This document shows, one piece after another, positions 1 to 6,007 of a DNA stretch of 8,193 bases. Made by a program: the position numbers and the translations under genes. Source of the stretch: Deltaproteobacteria bacterium ADurb.Bin026 (GTDB lineage: Bacteria > Desulfobacterota > Syntrophorhabdia > Syntrophorhabdales > Syntrophorhabdaceae). The notes under the pieces are model-generated. The model was not told where the DNA came from and did no database searches. It was given only the letters and a program-made list of their open reading frames with translations. The stretch is taken from contig MWEV01000303.1 in NCBI GenBank assembly GCA_002071245.1, positions 1-8,193 of the forward strand, read 5' to 3'. Position 1 is the stretch's first letter, and the number at the start of each line of letters is the position of its first letter.

Positions 1-792
1 CTTAAAAAGATTGTGGTTGATAATGAATCGGTGTATTTGAAGATAAAAGAGTTTTTAAAGGAATACTTGCCTGAAAAAGGATGCGAGGCAATCTACTTTA
101 ACGAGAAAGATCCTATTTTTGAGGCCTTTGGTATAGAGATAGATATTGCCAAACTTACTCAGAAAAAGATCTGGCTTAAGTCAGGCGGCTATATTGTTTT
201 TGATTATACAGAGGCACTAACTGTGATCGATGTCAATACAGGAAGATATCTTGGTAAAAAAGACCTCGAAGATACAATATTGAGGACAAACCTTGAAGCC
301 GTTAAAGAGATAGCTTATCAGATAAGGTTAAGAAATATAGGTGGGATTATTGTGGTTGACTTTATTGATATGGAGCATAAGGAGTCAAAAGAGATGGTTT
401 TTCAAACGCTTGTTGAGGCGCTTAAAAAAGACAGGATAAAGACGTTTGCTTATCCAATCAGTGAGATCGGACTTGTTCAGATAACGAGAAAAAGGACGCG
501 ACACAACATAGTGGATATGCTTACAGAGGTCTGTCCTAATTGTGATGGTGCAGGTTATACCAAATCACGTTATACCGTGTGCTATGAGGTATTAAGAGAG
601 CTTCTTAGCTTCTGTAGAAAAGAAGAAGTAAAAAATGTGAACGTTTATTTGGCGCCTGAGGTGGCGAGTTTTATCTATGAAGAAGAAAAAGCTTCAATCG
701 AGAACATTGAAAATACATACGAAACAAAGGTTAATATTATTGCAAAACCTGAATTTAGTATAAACAAGTATCATGTTGAAAAGGCAAGATAA
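1..792 (+). CDS. rng: Ribonuclease G/E family protein, 3' part only
   Basis: This is the C-terminal 263 residues of an RNase E/G family endoribonuclease; the 5' end lies outside the window and the frame is open from base 1. The family cleaves single-stranded AU-rich RNA in rRNA maturation and mRNA decay. Visible landmarks, in fragment numbering, are the DNase I-like catalytic segment EALTVIDVNTG (Asp77), the second metal-binding segment VVDFIDM (Asp120 and Asp123), the RKRTRHN segment near 163-169, and CPNCDGAG (Cys178, Cys181), which matches the CPxC zinc link used for dimerisation. The protein stops about 85 residues after the zinc link with no long disordered degradosome scaffold, which favours RNase G over RNase E. 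The stop is TAA at 790-792, and ispE follows 42 bases later on the same strand, so co-transcription is possible. Family membership is near certain; the G versus E choice is inferred from the short tail. Confidence 0.93.
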   Translation, partial: LKKIVVDNESVYLKIKEFLKEYLPEKGCEAIYFNEKDPIFEAFGIEIDIAKLTQKKIWLKSGGYIVFDYTEALTVIDVNTGRYLGKKDLEDTILRTNLEAVKEIAYQIRLRNIGGIIVVDFIDMEHKESKEMVFQTLVEALKKDRIKTFAYPISEIGLVQITRKRTRHNIVDMLTEVCPNCDGAGYTKSRYTVCYEVLRELLSFCRKEEVKNVNVYLAPEVASFIYEEEKASIENIENTYETKVNIIAKPEFSINKYHVEKAR

Positions 793-834
793 AAAAGCAT
801 TAAGCCTTGAGATGGAATATCAAAAAAGAAGATC

Positions 835-1728
835 ATGAAAACAATATTGCAAGATACGCGATACATGGCGCACGACAGAAAAAATGATAAACATCTCACT
901 ATTTTATCTCCAGCGAAGGTAAACCTTTTCCTGAAGGTTCTTTCAAAAAGACCGGATGGATATCATAATATAGTAAGCATAGTTGATCTTATATCGCTTT
1001 ATGATGTGATATCTTTTGAGGAATCAAAAAACGACGAGATTATAATAAAAGACGACAAAGGCATATTGCCCGATGGTGATGCCAATACTATCTATAGGGC
1101 TATTATTATGCTCAGGGATAGATGTGATATTCAAAGGGGTGTAAAAGTATTTGTTGAAAAACATATCCCCGTTGGTGGAGGATTGGGTGGGCCGAGCAGC
1201 AACGCAGCCGCTGCACTGAACGGCCTTGTAAAATTTTGGGATATAAAAATAGAAGTTCATGAGCTTTTTGATATTGGGAAAAGAATAGGCGCAGATGTTC
1301 CTCTGTTTATTTACGGAAAGCCATGTGTGATGAGGGGCATTGGTGAAGAGATTGCCCCGATTGAATTGCCTTTATTTTGGTATGTTATAGTTTATCCGGA
1401 TGTAATGATAAGTACGAAGGCTGTTTATGAAGGGCTAAAAATCGTGTTGACAAAAAAAGAAAATGATATTAGATTGCTACAGCATTTTTATTCTGTCCGC
1501 GATGTTGCAGGTCTGCTGGAGAACGATCTTGAGACAGTCGCAATTCCAATGTGCCCAAAAATTAAAGAAATAAAAGACAGAATGATACAGGCTGGGGCAA
1601 TTGGCGCTTTGATGAGTGGAAGCGGCTCATCTGTTTTTGGTGTTTTCGAAAGCGAAGACGATGCAAAAAGGGCATCGTTGAATTTGGAAGGTATGGGCAG
1701 CATTTTTATTGTCCACAGTGTTAAATAA
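835..1728 (+). CDS. ispE: 4-diphosphocytidyl-2-C-methyl-D-erythritol kinase
   Basis: IspE is the GHMP-family kinase that phosphorylates CDP-methylerythritol with ATP in the MEP pathway to isoprenoid precursors. The product has 297 residues, slightly longer than usual. The N-terminal PAKVNLFL segment carries Lys28, followed by the family RPDGYHN segment at 39-45. The ATP-binding glycine loop is PVGGGLGGPSSNAAAAL at 112-128. GADVPLF at 152-158 carries Asp154, equivalent to the catalytic Asp141 of the E. coli enzyme. The C-terminal GHMP motif is ALMSGSGSSVFG at 258-269. The start is uncertain. ATG 835 has only a weak purine stretch (828-831) close upstream. ATG 865 would shorten the N-terminus by 10 residues and sits nearer to where homologues begin, but has no Shine-Dalgarno. 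The gene lies between rng and tRNA-Gln/prs on the same strand. Function is confident; the start is not. Confidence 0.95.
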   Translation: MKTILQDTRYMAHDRKNDKHLTILSPAKVNLFLKVLSKRPDGYHNIVSIVDLISLYDVISFEESKNDEIIIKDDKGILPDGDANTIYRAIIMLRDRCDIQRGVKVFVEKHIPVGGGLGGPSSNAAAALNGLVKFWDIKIEVHELFDIGKRIGADVPLFIYGKPCVMRGIGEEIAPIELPLFWYVIVYPDVMISTKAVYEGLKIVLTKKENDIRLLQHFYSVRDVAGLLENDLETVAIPMCPKIKEIKDRMIQAGAIGALMSGSGSSVFGVFESEDDAKRASLNLEGMGSIFIVHSVK

Positions 1729-1737
1729 AGATTAAAT
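1709..1737 (+). promoter_or_regulatory. Possible promoter for tRNA-Gln and prs
   Basis: TTGTCC (1709-1714) and TTAAAT (1732-1737) are separated by 17 bases. Each matches the sigma70 -35 or -10 consensus at four of six positions. Initiation about 7 bases downstream would fall just before the tRNA 5' end at 1747. The boxes overlap the end of ispE and its AT-rich tail, so chance is a real possibility; transcription from further upstream would serve equally well. Confidence 0.25.
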
Positions 1738-1746
1738 ACTATTATT

Positions 1747-1818
1747 TGGGGCGTCGTCAAGCGGTAAGACACAGGCCTTTGGAGCCTGCATTCGGAGGTT
1801 CGAATCCTCCCGCCCCAG
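1747..1818 (+). tRNA. tRNA-Gln (anticodon UUG)
   Basis: A complete cloverleaf can be folded by hand. The acceptor stem pairs 1747-1753 with 1811-1817 over seven base pairs, starting with U1-A72. The D stem is GUC/GAC (1756-1758 with 1768-1770) around a loop containing GG. The anticodon stem CAGGC/GCCUG (1772-1776 with 1784-1788) closes a seven-base loop with UUG at 1779-1781. The variable loop has five bases. The T stem GGAGG/CCUCC encloses UUCGAAU. The U1-A72 pair and discriminator G73 (1818) are known identity elements for glutamine in E. coli and agree with the anticodon. The CCA end is not encoded (the next bases are AAA), so a nucleotidyltransferase must add it. The gene sits 18 bases after ispE and 20 bases before the prs start codon. 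Confidence 0.97.
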
Positions 1819-1827
1819 AAAATTATT

Positions 1828-1832
1828 GGAGG
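1828..1832 (+). promoter_or_regulatory. Shine-Dalgarno fixing the TTG start of prs
   Basis: GGAGG lies 6 bases before TTG 1839, ideal spacing, and 9 bases after the tRNA end. It decides the start: any longer reading would have to begin inside the tRNA gene. Because it is so near the tRNA, ribosome access may depend on tRNA folding or release (inference). Confidence 0.85.
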
Positions 1833-1838
1833 CAACAG

Positions 1839-2774
1839 TTGGATAAACTCAGAATATTTTCAGGAAACGCTAACAGGGAGCTTGCGGAAAGGATGTGTAA
1901 ATTTTTGAAGGTTGAACTTGGTAACGCTAAGGTAAGTAAATTCAGTGATGGCGAAATCCAGGTTGAGATTGAAGAAAGCGTAAGGGGTATGGATACATTT
2001 CTTGTCCAACCGACATGTCCTCCGGTGAGCCATAACCTAATGGAAGTTCTTGTCATGGTTGATGCATTAAAAAGGGCATCGGCTGCGAGGATTACAGTGG
2101 TGATTCCGTATTATGGTTATGCAAGACAGGATAGAAAGGTTGTCCCGAGGACGTCAATATCGGCAAGACTTGTGGCGAATTTGATTACTATAGCAGGGGC
2201 ATCAAGGGTACTTGCTATGGACTTGCATGCCGGACAGATACAGGGTTTTTTCGATATCCCTGTCGATCATCTTTATGCGCTTCCCGTTCAACTCGAATAC
2301 CTAAGAGGAATCAATGGAGAGATTGTGGTTGTATCTCCGGATGCTGGCGGCGTAGAAAGGGCAAGGGAATTAGGTAAAAGGATGAATGCTTCGTTGGCTA
2401 TTATTGACAAAAGAAGGGTAAAGGCGAATGTTTCAAAGGTGATGCATATCGTTGGAAACGTGGAAAACAAGACAGCAATAATTCTTGACGATATGATCGA
2501 TACTGGTGGCACAATCGTGCAGGCTGCAGATGCGATAATCAATAACGGCGCCAAGGCGGTATATGCGTGTTGTACACATCCGGTGCTTTCTGGCAATGCA
2601 GTTGAAAAGATTGCAAATTCTTCACTTACGGAGCTTATTGTTACGAATACGATACCTCTTTCCGAGGCGGCAAAGAAGGTTTCCAAAATAAAGGTACTTG
2701 ATGTATCGCCGATACTTGGCGAGGCAATAAAAAGAATATATAGGGATGAGTCTGTTAGCTCGTTGTTTGTATAA
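1839..2774 (+). CDS. prs: Ribose-phosphate pyrophosphokinase (PRPP synthetase)
   Basis: Prs makes 5-phosphoribosyl 1-pyrophosphate from ribose 5-phosphate and ATP, feeding purine, pyrimidine, histidine, tryptophan and NAD synthesis. From TTG 1839 the product is 311 residues, the usual length for bacterial class I enzymes. The N-terminus MDKLRIFSGNAN leads into FSDGEIQV (35-42). YYGYARQDRK (91-100) belongs to the ATP-binding region. MDLHAGQIQGFFD (127-139) carries His130. SPDAGG is at 166-171, and the flexible-loop residues KRR are at 191-193. The PRPP-binding loop is LDDMIDTGGT (216-225). All key motifs are intact. The start is set by GGAGG at 1828-1832 and by homology. rplY follows after 39 bases, and prs-ctc-pth is a widely conserved order. 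Rpe, on the opposite strand of this window, interconverts pentose phosphates upstream of the same substrate pool. Confidence 0.97.
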   Translation: MDKLRIFSGNANRELAERMCKFLKVELGNAKVSKFSDGEIQVEIEESVRGMDTFLVQPTCPPVSHNLMEVLVMVDALKRASAARITVVIPYYGYARQDRKVVPRTSISARLVANLITIAGASRVLAMDLHAGQIQGFFDIPVDHLYALPVQLEYLRGINGEIVVVSPDAGGVERARELGKRMNASLAIIDKRRVKANVSKVMHIVGNVENKTAIILDDMIDTGGTIVQAADAIINNGAKAVYACCTHPVLSGNAVEKIANSSLTELIVTNTIPLSEAAKKVSKIKVLDVSPILGEAIKRIYRDESVSSLFV

Positions 2775-2813
2775 GTGTTTATGACTATTTAATGAACTAA
2801 ATGGAGGTTCTAA

Positions 2814-3428
2814 ATGGAAGATTTTTTGGTTAAAGCAGAAGTAAGGAAGGGTAGGGGAAAATCTAATGCGAAAAGCTCCAGGAGAGCGGGTTTTATACCT
2901 TGTGTACTATACGGTAGGGGTGTTGAATCTCTTGGGATTACAATCTCTTCGAAAGATTGGCAGAGATTGCGCAAAAACATAAAGAGAAACAGTATTTTAA
3001 AGATGGAGTTGGATAACGACGGAAACATTGAACAACGACCGGTCATGATAAAGGATATTCAAAGGGGGATCGTCAAAAATGAAATCCTCCACATAGATTT
3101 TATACAGGTTTCAATGCAGAGGAAGATCGAGATAGAAGTACCAATTAGTCTTGTTGGCGAGGCCAAAGGGTTGATAAAAAATGGCATAGTAGATCAACAC
3201 CTAAGAACCATTATGGTTGAATGTCTCCCCTCGGAAATACCGGAAAAAATCGACATCGATATTACTAATCTCGATATAGGTGATACTGTTCATGCAAGTG
3301 AAATCTCAATCCCCGGCGTTAAGGTCATTGAACGCCTCGATGTTGCAATAGTTACGGTGGTTCCGCCGCCAGTTGACGAGGAGAAGATTTCCGAGACCGA
3401 AACTGCCGAAGAAAAGAAGGAGGCATAA
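2814..3428 (+). CDS. rplY: 50S ribosomal protein bL25, long Ctc/TL5 form
   Basis: bL25 binds 5S rRNA in the large ribosomal subunit. The 204-residue product is the long form. The N-terminal 5S-binding beta barrel (about 4-99) contains RKGRGKSNAKSSRRAG (11-26) and IPCVLYGRG (28-36) and closes with the conserved ILHIDFIQV (91-99). The C-terminal TL5-like domain spans about 103-183, with VPISLVGEAKG at 109-119 and ITNLDIGD around 150-157. The end is a Pro/Glu/Lys-rich tail (184-204) typical of Ctc proteins and probably disordered. ATG 2814 has GGAGG (2803-2807) 6 bases upstream. The last codons contain the AAGGAGG that probably serves pth, and only 7 bases separate the rplY stop from the pth start. 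In Bacillus the homologue Ctc is a general-stress protein; nothing here shows such regulation. Confidence 0.95.
   Translation: MEDFLVKAEVRKGRGKSNAKSSRRAGFIPCVLYGRGVESLGITISSKDWQRLRKNIKRNSILKMELDNDGNIEQRPVMIKDIQRGIVKNEILHIDFIQVSMQRKIEIEVPISLVGEAKGLIKNGIVDQHLRTIMVECLPSEIPEKIDIDITNLDIGDTVHASEISIPGVKVIERLDVAIVTVVPPPVDEEKISETETAEEKKEA
3417..3423 (+). promoter_or_regulatory. Shine-Dalgarno for pth inside the end of rplY
   Basis: AAGGAGG overlaps the last rplY codons and is the only strong ribosome site near the pth start. The distance to TTG 3436 is 12 bases, longer than the usual 5-9. Ribosomes finishing rplY at 3428 could re-initiate nearby, which suggests translational coupling. Confidence 0.6.
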
Positions 3429-3435
3429 GCATCTC

Positions 3436-3984
3436 TTGTTTCTATTATGCGGTCTGGGGAACAAGGGTTTTGAATATTCCTATACAAGGCATAATATAGG
3501 CTATCTTGTTGTTGACAGGTATTCGGAACGGTTTAAGATTCCCCTGACAAAAAACAGATGTGGTTGTAAAACCGGGATCAATGACAATATCGTTCTTGCA
3601 AAACCGGATACATATATGAATCTTTCCGGTACCCCAGTATCTTTGCTTATGAGGAAGATGAACATATCTCCTGACGATTTTATTCTCATCCATGATGATC
3701 TCGATATGGATTTTGGGCGTATCAAGATAAAATGGAACGGAGGTCATGGAGGTCATAAGGGGGTAAGTTCGGTTGTAGATGCACTCCAAACAAATTTATT
3801 CCACAGACTTAAGATAGGTATTGGCAGAAGCCCTTTTATGACGCCAGAGGACTATGTTCTCTCGAGGTTTCAGCAAGATGATGCGGAAACCCTGAATGAA
3901 TCTATTGATATAGCGGTGGAGGCGTTGCATGTCTTTGTATATGAAGGCAAGGCAAAGGCAATGAGCATGTATAACAGGGGCTGA
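3436..3984 (+). CDS. pth: Peptidyl-tRNA hydrolase
   Basis: Pth releases tRNA from peptidyl-tRNAs that drop off the ribosome, by cleaving the ester bond. From TTG 3436 the product is 182 residues, normal for bacterial Pth, and opens with MFLLCGLGN, which aligns with the family's MxxIVGLGNPG. Expected active-site residues are present: Asn9, His19 (TRHN, 17-20), the KPDTYMNLSG segment (56-65), Asp87 in HDDLD and His107 in GGHGGHKG. LKIGIGRS (125-132) closes the fold. Two positions differ from the common motif: Lys10 where most homologues have Pro (GLGNPG), and Lys108 where the E. coli enzyme has Asn114 (GGHNG). A longer in-frame reading exists but would start inside rplY and add a non-conserved basic stretch, so TTG is preferred. 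The gene ends 2 bases from the convergent DUF3786 gene. Confidence 0.93.
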   Translation: MFLLCGLGNKGFEYSYTRHNIGYLVVDRYSERFKIPLTKNRCGCKTGINDNIVLAKPDTYMNLSGTPVSLLMRKMNISPDDFILIHDDLDMDFGRIKIKWNGGHGGHKGVSSVVDALQTNLFHRLKIGIGRSPFMTPEDYVLSRFQQDDAETLNESIDIAVEALHVFVYEGKAKAMSMYNRG

Positions 3985-3990
3985 TATCAG
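3981..3990. repeat. Perfect palindrome spanning convergent stop codons
   Basis: CTGATATCAG equals its own reverse complement. It holds the TGA of pth (3982-3984) and, on the other strand, the TGA of the DUF3786 gene (3989-3987), with two bases between. The stem is too short and lacks a following T-run on either strand to be a convincing terminator. Part of the symmetry follows automatically from two facing TGA stops, so it may be incidental. Confidence 0.6.
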
Positions 3991-4637
3991 AAAAAATCAC
4001 CTTCAGATAGGCCTTTTCTCGCTTCTTTTAAGATTCTTGTCGATGCAAGCTTTGCTAAGACAGTTATGTCCTCGAGCGGCAGGTAATTTATAACAGACGA
4101 ATCAAATAATATCTTCACTGAGGGTGGAAATTCTTCGCTACCCTCCCATAATATGAATGTGAGCGGAACTCTCGGAAATGCATAAAGCGTAAATGATGCG
4201 TCTCCGTAATCTTCCGGAATCGCACCAAGACCCTGTCCGGCATCTATAAATGCGTGCCTATCGTATCCAAATGCAACGACAAGTGGTTTTGCCGCCCTTT
4301 TTTCAAACACAGGCTGGTAGCCTCTGAGGCCAGGTATGTCTTCGTATGTTATCTTTTCTCCGCTAAGCGGCGAGCCAGATGCGGTATTGATATAATGAAG
4401 GATCATAATTTTGGTTACCAATGTTATATTTACCTGTTTTGAGCTTTTGAAAGAGAAACCCGGTACCTCAAAAGTTATGACCTCATCGAAGAATGGAACC
4501 GAAACTGTGTATTTATCGGGTTCTACAATACAAGCGAGACCAGCATTGGTTAACCTTTTTTCGTAGTTTGACATGATTAGATCTTTACATGCATTTTCGA
4601 AAACCTTCTTGTATACCTTTTGCTTTTCAAGTAACAA
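3987..4637 (-). CDS. DUF3786 family protein of unknown function
   Basis: I recognise this as a DUF3786-type protein from its C-terminal half: the AFPRVPLTFILWEG stretch (about 151-164), the EEFPPSVKILFDSS stretch that follows, and YLPLEDI near 184-190. The family is known mainly from anaerobic bacteria and has no established function. From TTG 4637 the product is 216 residues. It has a charged, probably helical N-terminus, no signal peptide and no clear membrane segment, and looks like a soluble cytosolic alpha/beta protein. No catalytic or metal-binding cluster stands out. The start is chosen because GGAG (4647-4644) lies exactly 6 bases upstream, inside the last rpe codons, and TTG follows the rpe stop after one base. 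ATG codons at 4691 and 4682 would overlap rpe by up to 53 bases. The coupling to rpe hints at a linked role, but that is inference only. It is the last gene of the minus-strand cluster. Confidence 0.82.
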   Translation of the reverse strand: MLLEKQKVYKKVFENACKDLIMSNYEKRLTNAGLACIVEPDKYTVSVPFFDEVITFEVPGFSFKSSKQVNITLVTKIMILHYINTASGSPLSGEKITYEDIPGLRGYQPVFEKRAAKPLVVAFGYDRHAFIDAGQGLGAIPEDYGDASFTLYAFPRVPLTFILWEGSEEFPPSVKILFDSSVINYLPLEDITVLAKLASTRILKEARKGLSEGDFF

Positions 4638-4638
4638 T

Positions 4639-5301
4639 TTATTCTCCGAGGATTTCTCTGACTTCTTTAATTTTTTGGGCATAGTTACCACTGTGAAAAA
4701 TCTCTGTACCCATTACGACTATATTTGCCCCTGAGTCAACAGTCTTTTTTACGTTTGTTGCCTTAATACCCCCATCAACTTCAAGGTCTATTACGTTGCC
4801 GGTTTCCATGATCATTTTTTTTGCCTCCACAATCTTTTCATCCATTGCATCAATATACGATTGACCACCGAATCCCGGATTTACACTCATGATTAAAAGT
4901 AGATCTGCCTCTTTGATCGCATATTTGATGCTGTTTAGAGGCGTTGCAGGATTTAGCGTTATCCCTGCCTTTTTTCCGCTTGTTTTAATGACATCGAGGG
5001 TTCTCAATATATGTTTATCAGTTTCTATATGGATTGTTATGATATCTGCCCCGGCCTTGACGAAATCATCTACAAAAGCAGATGGATTTTCTATCATTAG
5101 ATGAACATCCAGAGGTAGCGATGTAATCCTTTTTATATGCTCGACAAAAAGAGGACCTATTGTGATATTTGGAACAAAATGTCCATCCATCACATCAATA
5201 TGTATCAGGTCTGCCCCTGCACTTTCAACCGCTTTAATCTCTTTTTCAAGTATCAAAAAATTACAAGACAGAATCGAGGGTGCAATCTTTGTTTTGAACA
5301 T
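4639..5301 (-). CDS. rpe: Ribulose-phosphate 3-epimerase
   Basis: Rpe interconverts D-ribulose 5-phosphate and D-xylulose 5-phosphate in the pentose phosphate or Calvin pathway. The 220-residue product is a standard-length TIM barrel. Family motifs appear in order: APSILSCNF (7-15), HIDVMDGHFVPN (34-45), DVHLMIENP (65-73), GITLNPATP (113-121), MSVNPGFGGQ (138-147) and EVDGGIK (174-180). The metal ligands and acid/base residues are intact: His34, Asp36, His67 and Asp176. The ATG start at 5301 has GGAGG (5311-5307) 5 bases upstream. That site lies within the last codons of the PASTA gene, whose stop is one base before this start. The TAA at 4641-4639 is followed one base later by the DUF3786 start. 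Rpe supplies the pentose-phosphate pool from which Prs draws ribose 5-phosphate, although prs is in the other transcription unit. Confidence 0.97.
   Translation of the reverse strand: MFKTKIAPSILSCNFLILEKEIKAVESAGADLIHIDVMDGHFVPNITIGPLFVEHIKRITSLPLDVHLMIENPSAFVDDFVKAGADIITIHIETDKHILRTLDVIKTSGKKAGITLNPATPLNSIKYAIKEADLLLIMSVNPGFGGQSYIDAMDEKIVEAKKMIMETGNVIDLEVDGGIKATNVKKTVDSGANIVVMGTEIFHSGNYAQKIKEVREILGE
4644..4647 (-). promoter_or_regulatory. Shine-Dalgarno for the DUF3786 gene inside rpe
   Basis: On the minus strand, GGAG is followed by AATAAA and then TTG. The TAA in that spacer is the rpe stop. A terminating ribosome therefore sits directly on the next start, the classic layout for translational coupling. 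This supports TTG 4637 over the upstream ATGs. Confidence 0.75.
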
Positions 5302-5302
5302 T

Positions 5303-6007
5303 TTATCCTCCAGTTAATACTTTTATTTCAATTTCTTTATCATTTTTGAATATCGTTCTTGGGGGAATAGATGCGATTATATTGATTTTAGCTGATATCT
5401 GCTCGTTCAATATATAATTGAGATTGTATTTTATGTTCTTGTTGTTCATCTCTTCGGTTAAATCACGTGTAGTCATGTCCTTTGTTTCTGGCATAATATA
5501 ATATTTGTTTTCTTCTGTTCCAACCAACAGAGTAATGCCTTTGCCCTTGATAACATCTTCCCCACCTTTTGGCATTTGGGCAATAACCTTGCCAGCCATT
5601 TGGTGAGGTGCGTATATTATTTTGGATATTTGAATATTTTTCTCTCTCAGAATTTCTTCAGCGTTTGCAATTGATTTACCTTCAAGCACAGGAAGCGGTA
5701 TCAATTCAGGACCCTCCGAAACAATTACCATAACGGTCCTGCCTAAACGAGTCGATATATTTGCTTCAGGCTTCTGGACTGTAATATGGTTGAGAGGAAC
5801 ATCATTTCGTCGCTCATATCTTGATACTATTAGCGACAGACCGCTTTTTTCTAAAAGCCTTTTGGCTTCTTCTACTGTTTTTCCTCTGACATCGGGACAG
5901 ATTACATTAGTCTGTCTTTTTAAAAGGATATTGATCGTTAAATATCCTGAAGATAAAAAAACGATTAAAAAGATCAGCATATAAAAAAACGGTTTCAAGA
6001 ACCTCAT
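5303..6007 (-). CDS. Membrane-anchored PASTA domain protein
   Basis: The 234-residue protein has one hydrophobic segment (about 7-28) preceded by basic residues, which predicts a single N-terminal anchor with the rest outside the cytoplasm. Two clear PASTA repeats follow. The first (about 33-99) has CPDVRGKTVEEAKRLLEKSG and ends LGRTVMVIVSEGPE. The second (about 101-165) has LPVLEGKSIANAEEILREKN and ends KGKGITLLVG. A third, weaker repeat spans about 168-233, with MPETKDMTTRDLTEEM and IEIKVLTGG. PASTA domains are known from Ser/Thr kinases and penicillin-binding proteins, where some bind muropeptides or beta-lactams. Neither catalytic domain is present, so this may be a stand-alone cell-wall sensor or adaptor (inference). 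ATG 6007 overlaps the rsmB stop in ATGA and has no clear Shine-Dalgarno, so translation probably depends on ribosomes arriving from rsmB. One base separates its stop from rpe. Confidence 0.88.
   Translation of the reverse strand: MRFLKPFFYMLIFLIVFLSSGYLTINILLKRQTNVICPDVRGKTVEEAKRLLEKSGLSLIVSRYERRNDVPLNHITVQKPEANISTRLGRTVMVIVSEGPELIPLPVLEGKSIANAEEILREKNIQISKIIYAPHQMAGKVIAQMPKGGEDVIKGKGITLLVGTEENKYYIMPETKDMTTRDLTEEMNNKNIKYNLNYILNEQISAKINIIASIPPRTIFKNDKEIEIKVLTGG

Noticed and set aside
1488..1835. 115-residue minus-strand frame beginning GGRIRTSE-like after MPPIIFW
   Set aside because: It reads through the complement of the tRNA and of ispE. Frames of this type are a well-known false call next to tRNA genes.
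1746..1838. Longer prs reading frame beginning at TTG 1746
   Set aside because: It would translate the whole tRNA-Gln gene; the homologous N-terminus and GGAGG both point to TTG 1839.
2775..2813. Terminator or riboswitch between prs and rplY
   Set aside because: The 39-base gap is AT-rich with only a Shine-Dalgarno and no stable hairpin.
3373..3435. Upstream extension of pth with a basic stretch
   Set aside because: It lies within rplY in another frame and has no counterpart in Pth proteins.
3981..4000. Palindrome followed by an A-run as a terminator
   Set aside because: The stem could be at most 3-4 base pairs with a loop, and a T-run does not follow it on either strand.
4638..4691. ATG starts at 4691 and 4682 for the DUF3786 gene
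   Set aside because: They overlap rpe by up to 53 bases and add a Lys-rich segment; TTG 4637 has an exact Shine-Dalgarno and follows the rpe stop by one base.
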